From Arcticibacterium luteifluviistationis (lineage in GTDB: Bacteria > Bacteroidota > Bacteroidia > Cytophagales > Spirosomataceae), in assembly GCF_003258705.1 (NCBI RefSeq), contig NZ_CP029480.1:3596001-3660000 (forward strand): 64,000 nt of DNA, given 5' to 3'. The number at the start of each line of letters is the position of its first letter. The first letter of the stretch is position 1. The translations under genes and the position numbers were made by a program. The notes under the pieces were generated by a model that saw nothing but the letters and a program-made list of their open reading frames with translations, made no database searches and was not told the DNA's origin. Shown in pieces: positions 46,225-53,157 of this stretch.

Positions 46225-47285
46225 GCATAATTATAAACGGCACCGGAACAGAACTTCCAGAAAGGTTGATAAAAAACGACTTCTTTCTTGGACATCAATT
46301 TATGAGCCCAGATGGAGTGGTTAATCCTAAACCTCAGGCAGAAATAATAGCCAAACTAGAAGCTATTACGGGCATAAAAGAAAGACATTATATCTCCGAA
46401 AAAGGAGACTCCGCACCTTTGATGGTAGCTGTAGCCAAAAAGACTATAGAGGATTCAGGACTTGACAAAAATGACATTGACGGCATTATAGTAGCCCATA
46501 ACGCAGGTAATATGCTAGAAGGCACCGCAGGTTTCCATACCGTGCCTAATATGGCGGCTATCTTAAAAAACAAACTAGCCATAAGTAATCATGAGTGCTT
46601 TGCCTATGATATCCTTTTTGGCTGCCCAGGATGGATTCAAGGAATCATTCAAGCAAAACAAGCAATAGAAGCTGGCGATGCCACAAACGTTTTGGTATTA
46701 GGTATCGAAATAGCCTCAAGGCTCTTAGACCCGCATGATTTAGACTCAATGATTTTAGCCGATGGCTGTGGAGCCGCCATTATCTCAAAATCGGAAGAAA
46801 CTGATGCTGGAATATTATCATATGCTACATTTTCTCATGCTCAAGAAGATTTGGGCTGCATCTATTTAGATAAGTCTAACAATCCTGAGTTAGACCTCCC
46901 TACTCTTTTTAAAATGAATGGGAAGGATGTTTACAGGTACGCTACCGTCTGGGTACCAAGAGTAATAAAAAAAGCACTTGATAAGGCCAAACTTACCGTA
47001 GCAGACGTAGATATGTTTTTATTTCATCAAGCCAATGGTAAAATGCTTCACGCTTTCGCCAACAATTTGGCTGAAATGTATGGCATGGAAGGGACCTCAT
47101 TTGATGGCAAAATCCCAACAACCATTCAGTTTACAGGAAACACCTCTGTGGCCACCGTGCCTACCATGTTAGATTTAATACTAAAAAAACAACTTGGCGA
47201 TTATGAAATAAAAAAAGGCATGACAGTAGTACTGGCCTCCGTTGGAGCCGGAATGCACTGTAACGCCCTCGTTTATAAATTTTAG
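46221..47285 (+). CDS. 3-oxoacyl-ACP synthase III (KAS III/FabH-like)
   Basis: Thiolase-fold condensing enzyme of 354 residues, start GTG. The catalytic triad can be placed at Cys135 (DILFGCPGWIQG), His269 (LFHQANGKML) and Asn307 (FTGNTSVATVPTMLD). The Cys context FGCPGW differs from the ACAGF of housekeeping FabH, so this is probably a specialised condensing enzyme, not the fatty-acid-initiation enzyme. Translational coupling to the lipid hydroxylase and proximity to ALDH and acyl-CoA ligase suggest condensation of acyl-CoA units in a dedicated lipid. OleA-like function was considered, but oleB and oleD are absent nearby. Confidence 0.87.
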   Translation: MSIIINGTGTELPERLIKNDFFLGHQFMSPDGVVNPKPQAEIIAKLEAITGIKERHYISEKGDSAPLMVAVAKKTIEDSGLDKNDIDGIIVAHNAGNMLEGTAGFHTVPNMAAILKNKLAISNHECFAYDILFGCPGWIQGIIQAKQAIEAGDATNVLVLGIEIASRLLDPHDLDSMILADGCGAAIISKSEETDAGILSYATFSHAQEDLGCIYLDKSNNPELDLPTLFKMNGKDVYRYATVWVPRVIKKALDKAKLTVADVDMFLFHQANGKMLHAFANNLAEMYGMEGTSFDGKIPTTIQFTGNTSVATVPTMLDLILKKQLGDYEIKKGMTVVLASVGAGMHCNALVYKF

Positions 47286-47316
47286 AATTTGGCCTTCATC
47301 AATAAAAGACAAAATT

Positions 47317-48744
47317 ATGAATAATATGGTAGCAGACTCTACTAGCGTAGAGCAAATCAATAAGATATTTGAGTCTCAAAAGGCCAATCAATACACAGTA
47401 GGCAACACAACAGTTAAAGAAAGAAAAGCTAAACTGAAAGCCCTTAAAAAAGCTGTTGAGGTTACATTCAGAAAAGACATTCAAGACGCTATGATGGCAG
47501 ACTTTAAAAAGCCTGCCGCCGATGTAGATTTGAGTGAAATTTTTGTGGTAACTGCCGAAATAAAGCATGCTTTACATCATTTAGGCCAATGGATGCAAGA
47601 CAAATCGGTGGATACGCCAATGTCTATGATGGGCTCCAAGTCATATATTAAATATGAGCCCAAAGGAGTTTGCTTGATTATTTCCCCTTGGAATTTCCCG
47701 ATCAACTTAACATTTGGGCCTCTAATTTCGGCTGTGGCAGCTGGCAATACGGTTATCATAAAACCGTCTGAAATGACCCCTAACTCATCTGCAGTGATGC
47801 GGAAAATAGTAGAAACTGTTTTTAATGAAAATGAAGTGGCCATAGTAGAAGGTGCCGTAGAAACTTCCACTCACTTATTAGACTTACCTTTTAATCATAT
47901 TTTCTTTACAGGCTCTCCTCAAGTAGGAAAAATAGTAATGGCTGCTGCTGCCAAACATTTGACTTCTGTAACCTTAGAACTAGGCGGGAAATCACCAACA
48001 ATTATTGACGAAACCGCCAATATTAAATCAGCTGCCAAAAGAGTGACATGGGCTAAATTTTTTAACACCGGTCAAGTTTGCATTGCCCCTGATTATGTAA
48101 TGGTTCATGAAGACAAAAAGGATGCATTTATCACAGAAATGAACAAAAATATCACTCATTTCTTTGGGGATAATCCTAAGCAATCTGATTCCTATTCTCG
48201 TGTAGTTAATCAGAAACACACCCATAGATTAGTAGGATACATTCAAGACTCTGTGAGCAAGGGTGCAAATGTAATAACCGGTGGGCAAAGCAACGAAAGT
48301 GAAAGCTACTTAGCCCCTACCCTAGTTACAGACGTACCAAGAGATTCGGCACTGATGCAGAACGAAATATTTGGGCCCGTTTTACCAATATTGACCTATA
48401 AGAATATCGATGATGTAATAGGCGAAATAAATGCTGGTGAAATACCGCTGGCTCTATATATCTACAGTGGCAGTAATAAAAACATCAATCACATTCAAAA
48501 TAACACTAGAGCAGGAGGTACATGTATTAACAATAGTGCGGTACACTTTTTTAATAACAATCTCCCTTTTGGTGGCTCAAATAATAGCGGTATCGGCAAA
48601 TCTCACGGCTTTTTTGGATTTGAAGCTTTTTCAAATGCCAGAGGCGTTTACCGCCAAATTTTACCTGGTGCTTTAGAATTTCTAATGCCACCATACTCTA
48701 ACCTCAAAAGAAAATTAATAGAACTAACTGTAAAATACTTTTAA
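47317..48744 (+). CDS. Aldehyde dehydrogenase (ALDH3-like)
   Basis: NAD(P)-dependent oxidation of an aldehyde to the acid. I choose the ATG at 47317 (475 residues, MNNMVADSTSVEQINKIFES). The longer frame from 47242 lies inside the KAS III gene. Motifs: SPWNFPINLTFGPLISAVAA, IIKPSEMTP, FFTGSPQVGKIV, general base Glu221 (VTLELGGKSP) and nucleophile Cys255 (FFNTGQVCIAPDYV). The last motif, and the C-terminal NNLPFGGSNNSGIG region, are characteristic of class 3 (fatty aldehyde) ALDH. It fits between an alcohol oxidoreductase and an acyl-CoA ligase (next gene, 4-bp gap) as the middle step of fatty alcohol to acyl-CoA conversion. Confidence 0.93.
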   Translation: MNNMVADSTSVEQINKIFESQKANQYTVGNTTVKERKAKLKALKKAVEVTFRKDIQDAMMADFKKPAADVDLSEIFVVTAEIKHALHHLGQWMQDKSVDTPMSMMGSKSYIKYEPKGVCLIISPWNFPINLTFGPLISAVAAGNTVIIKPSEMTPNSSAVMRKIVETVFNENEVAIVEGAVETSTHLLDLPFNHIFFTGSPQVGKIVMAAAAKHLTSVTLELGGKSPTIIDETANIKSAAKRVTWAKFFNTGQVCIAPDYVMVHEDKKDAFITEMNKNITHFFGDNPKQSDSYSRVVNQKHTHRLVGYIQDSVSKGANVITGGQSNESESYLAPTLVTDVPRDSALMQNEIFGPVLPILTYKNIDDVIGEINAGEIPLALYIYSGSNKNINHIQNNTRAGGTCINNSAVHFFNNNLPFGGSNNSGIGKSHGFFGFEAFSNARGVYRQILPGALEFLMPPYSNLKRKLIELTVKYF

Positions 48745-48748
48745 GACT

Positions 48749-50296
48749 ATGCTTAACCTATCAACCTGTATTCAAGAAAGTGCTCGAAAATACCCTACAC
48801 GTACAGCTTATGTTTTTGGCGAAACCGAACTAAACTATGCTCAAATAAATGGTGCTGCCAATCAGGTGGCAAACGGCCTAGTAGCAAAAGGTATAAAACC
48901 AGGAGACAAAGTGGCTTTAAGCTGCCTTAACCTCCCTTACTTTCCTATTATATATTATGGTATTTTGAAAGCCGGAGCAGCGGTGGTGCCATTAAGTGTT
49001 CTTCTGAAAAAAGATGAAATAGCTTACCATTTAGCAGATAGCGAAGCCAAGGCTTACTTCTGTTTTATAGGAACCGAGGACTTGCCTATGGGAAAAATGG
49101 GTTATGATGGTTTTCAGCAAGCCAATTCTTGCAAGGATTTTTTCATGGTAATGCCTAAGCCTGAAATGCCCTCTTCTATTGAAGGTACCCAAACATTAGG
49201 AAGTTTAATGAACGGTCAGTCTCCATTATTTGACACCGTACAAACTGGGGCTGAAGACACCGCCGTAGTTATTTACACCTCAGGAACTACAGGAAAGCCT
49301 AAAGGTGCAGAACTTACTCATAATAGCTTACTTCAAAATGCTATTCTTTCTGCAGATTTGGTCACCATGAACACTGACGACACTGTACTCATAGTACTGC
49401 CTTTGTTTCATATTTTCGCTATGACGGTCTTAATGAACTCTGCAGCTTATAGGGGTGCTAAATCTGTTTTGTTACCAAAATTTGACGCTGAGTCTGTCTT
49501 TTTTCTTTTACAAGAACACAAAGTGACGGTTTTTGCTGGTGTTCCGAGCATGTATTGGGGCCTGCTACACTATACAGATGACAAATTTGACTATGCTCAA
49601 ATAGCAGCTAATTTGAAAATTTGTGCCTCAGGTGGAGCAGCACTACCTGTCAATGTTTTAGAAGAATTTGAAGCAAGGTTTAAAGTTAATATTTTAGAGG
49701 GTTATGGGATGTCTGAAGGATCGCCAGTAGTAACCTTTAACCAATTAGACTTAGGAAGAAAACCTGGTTCTGTAGGGAAACCTGTTTGGGGTGTTGATGT
49801 TAAAATTGTGGATGCGGAAGATAATGAAGTGCCAGTTGGTGAAAAAGGTGAGCTTATTTACCGTGGGCATAATGTAATGAAAGGCTACCTCAATAGGCCT
49901 GAAGCCAATGCCGAAACACTAAAAAATGGCTGGTTACATTCTGGAGATGTGGCTGTTAAAGACAGTGATGGCTTCTTCTTTATTGTAGACCGTACTAAGG
50001 AAATGATAATTCGTGGCGGCTTGAACGTTTACCCACGTGAAGTAGAAGAGGTAATCATGCAGCATGACGCCGTTTCTATGGTAGCTGTAATAGGAATACC
50101 AAACGAAAGAAGAGGAGAAGAAATAAGAGCTTGTGTGGTTTTAAAACCAGGTCAAACTATCAGCGAGGAAGACTTAATTGCCTGGACAAAAGAGCGTATA
50201 GCTGCCTACAAATACCCAAGACAAATAAGGTTTATGGATGCACTTCCTATGAGTGCCACTGGTAAAATTTTGAAGAAAGAGATTTCTAGGGATTAA
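48749..50296 (+). CDS. Acyl-CoA ligase (class I adenylate-forming)
   Basis: Activates a carboxylic acid, probably a fatty acid, to its CoA thioester. 515 residues. AMP-binding YTSGTTGKPKGAELTH (about 175-190), EGYGMSEGSPVVTFNQL, and the hinge/FACS segment HSGDVAVKDSDGFFFIVDRT are seen, then EMIIRGGLNVYPREVEEV and the catalytic Lys in MSATGKILKKE. It begins 4 bp after the ALDH gene, so the operon hydroxylase-KAS III-ALDH-ligase is continuous. A terminator follows. It is a different clade from the FadD-like gene at 20908 by length and motif detail. Confidence 0.93.
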   Translation: MLNLSTCIQESARKYPTRTAYVFGETELNYAQINGAANQVANGLVAKGIKPGDKVALSCLNLPYFPIIYYGILKAGAAVVPLSVLLKKDEIAYHLADSEAKAYFCFIGTEDLPMGKMGYDGFQQANSCKDFFMVMPKPEMPSSIEGTQTLGSLMNGQSPLFDTVQTGAEDTAVVIYTSGTTGKPKGAELTHNSLLQNAILSADLVTMNTDDTVLIVLPLFHIFAMTVLMNSAAYRGAKSVLLPKFDAESVFFLLQEHKVTVFAGVPSMYWGLLHYTDDKFDYAQIAANLKICASGGAALPVNVLEEFEARFKVNILEGYGMSEGSPVVTFNQLDLGRKPGSVGKPVWGVDVKIVDAEDNEVPVGEKGELIYRGHNVMKGYLNRPEANAETLKNGWLHSGDVAVKDSDGFFFIVDRTKEMIIRGGLNVYPREVEEVIMQHDAVSMVAVIGIPNERRGEEIRACVVLKPGQTISEEDLIAWTKERIAAYKYPRQIRFMDALPMSATGKILKKEISRD

Positions 50297-50545
50297 AAAA
50301 ACTATCTTATCCGTGCTATCCGTGTTCTATTAATCTATGGAACACGGTTTTTTTTTTGATTAGACACGGGTGCCTTGCGGCACACACGGTTGCAAGTTCT
50401 TCTGGAAAATCGTACTTGCTGTAAAAGCAAAATCCGTGTCCCATCCCTTTCTGCCGACAGACAGGCGTGCAATCCGTGTGCTATTGACACCGAAAACAAC
50501 GAGATTAGACACGGATTTAATTATCCTTCGGTCAATTTGATTGAC
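50297..50545. repeat. Non-coding block of short repeats around ATCCGTG and its complement
   Basis: The stretch contains the word CCGTG repeatedly in both orientations (TATCCGTGCTATCCGTGTTC near 50309, AACACGG, ACACGG, AATCCGTGTCCC near 50439, CAATCCGTGTGCT near 50471, GACACGGATTTAATTA near 50507). A CTGCCGACAGACAGGC imperfect palindrome lies at about 50451-50466. Such motifs recur between genes in Bacteroidetes as decayed intergenic repeats, from memory. No protein-coding signal is convincing here. Confidence 0.6.
50320..50358 (+). terminator. Terminator of the lipid operon
   Basis: CCGTGTT (50320-50326) pairs with AACACGG (50341-50347), followed by ten Ts. The loop of 14 nt is long but the T-run is strong. 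Confidence 0.7.
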
Positions 50546-52150
50546 CTACCAGAACAATGCATATAATGCTATCACTACTATTCCTATTGCGAAAGCAGAA
50601 ATATTGAAAGTAGCACTGGTTTCGAAAGTTTTCTTTGTCAATTCTATACCTTTTGGATCTTCTTCGCCATTGCCATCAAGATGGCTAATTATAACAATTA
50701 CCAAAGCTGCCAAAACAGCAGATAAACCCATTTGATGCATAAATGGTAAATCTGTAAATATGTTGAAAGACGCTGTTATAACAATAGACAGCAATGCTCC
50801 CCAAATAGCACCTTTGTTAGTGGTTTTCTTATAAAAAAGACCTAACATAAATACGGCTAAAATACCTGGACTCACCATCCCCGTATATTTCTGAATAAAC
50901 TGGAAAGCTTGGTCTATACCTCCTAAAAGAGGAGCCATTATACAGGCAATAATTAAAGCCACAAAAGCCGAAATTCTTCCCACATTAACTAGTTTCCCTT
51001 CAGAAGCATTTTTGTTAATGTACTCTTTGTAAATATCCATTGTAAAAATGGTAGAGGTAGAGTTAAGCATAGATGCCAATGATGAAACAATGGCTGCTGT
51101 TAACGCTGCAAATGCTATTCCTTTAAGACCCGAAGGCAACAATTGTAACAACCATGGGTAAGCTTTATCCGCTTGACTTAAGCTAGGTAAATTCGTTTGA
51201 CCTAAGTCCCCTAACCTTGCCATTACTGCTGGGTCATTGACCATAACATAAGCGGCTATACCTGGAATCACAACGATAAACGGAATTAACAACTTCAAAC
51301 CAGCTGCTAAAACAATACCTTTTTGAGCCTCTTTAAGCGACTTTGCCGCTAATGTTCTTTGAATGATATATTGGTTAAATCCCCAATAGTAAAGATTGGC
51401 AACCCAAAGTCCACCTACCAATACCCAAATTCCTGGCAAATTTTGATACTCCGGATTTGATTGATCTAAAATCATGTGGAAGTTCTCAGGCACAGCAGCA
51501 AAAACTTGCTTAAAACCAACTATGATTCCAGCACCGTCTGAAAGTGTATCCAAAGCTAAATAAGTAGTACACAAACCGCCCAGCACTAAGAATACCACCT
51601 GTACTACGTCTGTCCAAGCTACGGCAGAAAGACCACCATATATAGAATAAGCCGTTGCAAAAAGAGCTAAACCAGCTACACCGTACATCATAGGTACACC
51701 CATGATAGTTTCTAGAGCTAAGGCACCCAAATAAAGAACTGAACTAAGATTGACAAAAACATAAAGTCCAATCCAGAAAACAGCCAAGATAGTTTTCAGC
51801 TGTGTACTAAATCTTTTTTCAACAAACTCAGGAATGGTATAAAGACCCTTTTCAATAAAAATAGGCAAGAAATACTTACCCACTATAAGTAAGGTAATAG
51901 CTGCCATCCACTCATAAGAAGCAATAGCCAAACCTCCAGCAAAACCAGAACCAGACATACCAATAAACTGCTCGGCAGAAATATTGGCTGCAATTAATGA
52001 GGCTCCAATAGCCCACCAAGGGAGTGATTTACTAGCAAGAAAATAATCTTCAGACGTCTTTTCACCCTTTCTTGAAACCCACAGTCCAACCCCAAGGATT
52101 AGAACAGCGTAAGCCGCAAAGATGACGTAATCTAAGGTTGAGAAATTCAT
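50546..52150 (-). CDS. Sodium:solute symporter (SSS family, SglT-like)
   Basis: Na+-coupled inner-membrane importer, probably for a sugar or similar solute. The 534-residue protein has about 14 hydrophobic spans. Family landmarks are LGVGLWVSRKGEKTSEDYFL (about 19-38), ASKSLPWWAIGASLIAANIS, EQFIGMSGSGFAGGLA, and the GGLSAVAWTDVVQ segment with the Na+-site helix SLASMLNSTSTIFTMDIYKE. The close match to SGLT-type sugar transporters suggests sugar uptake; specificity is not provable here. Monocistronic on the minus strand. Confidence 0.92.
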   Translation of the reverse strand: MNFSTLDYVIFAAYAVLILGVGLWVSRKGEKTSEDYFLASKSLPWWAIGASLIAANISAEQFIGMSGSGFAGGLAIASYEWMAAITLLIVGKYFLPIFIEKGLYTIPEFVEKRFSTQLKTILAVFWIGLYVFVNLSSVLYLGALALETIMGVPMMYGVAGLALFATAYSIYGGLSAVAWTDVVQVVFLVLGGLCTTYLALDTLSDGAGIIVGFKQVFAAVPENFHMILDQSNPEYQNLPGIWVLVGGLWVANLYYWGFNQYIIQRTLAAKSLKEAQKGIVLAAGLKLLIPFIVVIPGIAAYVMVNDPAVMARLGDLGQTNLPSLSQADKAYPWLLQLLPSGLKGIAFAALTAAIVSSLASMLNSTSTIFTMDIYKEYINKNASEGKLVNVGRISAFVALIIACIMAPLLGGIDQAFQFIQKYTGMVSPGILAVFMLGLFYKKTTNKGAIWGALLSIVITASFNIFTDLPFMHQMGLSAVLAALVIVIISHLDGNGEEDPKGIELTKKTFETSATFNISAFAIGIVVIALYALFW

Positions 52151-52535
52151 AAATTTATTTATATAGATTAGAATAATAGTTCAAAACTGCCACAAATATA
52201 AGCTTGTGAATGGAAATATGCGGTCAAATGCCTTAAACAAGTACATTGAGAAATAGATAAAATAGCGGAAGGCGTAGTTCACAGCCCATTCTTTGTTAAA
52301 AGCAGCCTTTAAAACACTATAACTAGGATAAAGCTTAGATTTCAGAAACGAAATTATCTCAAAATTTTTGATAAGTATATTTTTTCTTCACCACGAACAG
52401 CTACTCTTCCTAATTAATGCCCTCAGCCCGTTCTACTATGTAAACTAAGCCTAGTTTCATACAAAGGCCCAGAATAGACATAGGGAGCACATTTAAACTT
52501 AAAAACAAAAAACATTAATTATTTATCATCCATAA
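52151..52535. other. Intergenic region before tRNA-fMet, no recognised element
   Basis: About 385 bp between the symporter start and the tRNA promoter. I see no reading frame, repeat or RNA gene. The symporter promoter should lie at the left end. Confidence 0.4.
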
Positions 52536-52566
52536 TTTGGAGTTTCAAAATTAATTTGTACTTTTG
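52536..52566 (+). promoter_or_regulatory. Textbook Bacteroidetes promoter of tRNA-fMet
   Basis: TTTG (52536-52539), a 19-nt spacer, and TACTTTTG (52559-52566): both boxes perfect. The predicted start is about 7 nt before the mature tRNA. Confidence 0.85.
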
Positions 52567-52577
52567 CAATCCCATAT

Positions 52578-52650
52578 CGCGGGATGGAGCAGTTGGCAGC
52601 TCGTTGGGCTCATAACCCAAAGGTCGTAGGTTCGAGTCCTACTCCCGCTA
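52578..52650 (+). tRNA. Initiator tRNA-fMet (CAT anticodon)
   Basis: A 73-nt cloverleaf without encoded CCA. Acceptor stem: GCGGGA pairs with TCCCGC, while C1 faces T72, the unpaired 1-72 position typical of initiators. D-stem GAGC/GCTC gives a purine-11:pyrimidine-24 pair. The anticodon loop CTCATAA is flanked by GGG and CCC, the three G-C pairs of initiator tRNAs. T-arm GTAGG-TTCGAGT-CCTAC is intact. All three initiator hallmarks are present. Fmt, which acts on this tRNA, is at 10214-11158. Confidence 0.96.
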
Positions 52651-52661
52651 CTCGAAAATAG

Positions 52662-52688
52662 AAAAGAGGTCTTTTGACCTCTTTTTTT
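52662..52688 (+). terminator. Terminator of tRNA-fMet
   Basis: AAAAGAGGTC / GACCTCTTTT stem (10 bp), TTTT loop, T-run to 52688. It begins 11 nt after the tRNA. The same hairpin, slightly changed, occurs at 59121-59143. Confidence 0.88.
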
Positions 52689-53157
52689 ATGCCTAAAATC
52701 GACAAGAAAATAAACGCACCCGCACAATTTAGAAGTAAATAGAGATGCAGCAGTCGTAATAATTAGAAAAAAAACACAACTAGCTGCCAATAAGCCACCT
52801 ACAGACTATCCTTAGCCTGTAATAGCAGCTCAATATCATTTACCTCCCCTTTTTACATAGAAATCAAACACTTTCTTCCTGCTTAATCCTGATACTCATA
52901 GGCCAAAATGACCCAATACGGCTCTATGAATTTCTCAACCGTTCAAAAAACCTTAACTTTATTAAATAGTAGAGCAATCTTCTCCAACGACTAGTGCCCT
53001 AACATTTTAGGCATTTGTTGATAGTATTTTTTTAAGTCAAATCCCTTCGGATTTAAACATTGATAAAAAACACGCTCCCAACAAAAACCTATACGATTTC
53101 AACGATTAGTCACTAAGATAAGATTAGGCACTAGTTTACTCAAACGACAAACTTCCT
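52689..53157. other. Intergenic region with a long-range inverted repeat
   Basis: About 470 bp without a gene. ACTAGTGCCCTAA near 52990 and TTAGGCACTAGT near 53127 are inverted copies (one-base bulge) about 125 bp apart. CAACGACTAGT and CAACGATTAGT (about 52986 and 53100) are related direct copies. The inner part carries no open frame. It may be a small non-autonomous element or a control region for the ATPase gene. Confidence 0.45.

Noticed and set aside
46221-50296. KAS III, ALDH and acyl-CoA ligase as an OleABCD hydrocarbon cluster
   Set aside because: No alpha/beta hydrolase (OleB) or short-chain reductase (OleD) is present and the ALDH does not belong to that pathway.
50375-50566. Plus-strand 63-codon frame in the intergenic repeat block
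   Set aside because: It crosses inverted repeats, has no recognisable domain and overlaps the end of the symporter gene.
52551-52790. Minus-strand 79-codon frame with SRTRTYDLWVMSP
   Set aside because: It is antisense to tRNA-fMet and its terminator; this kind of peptide is a frequent false call opposite tRNA genes.
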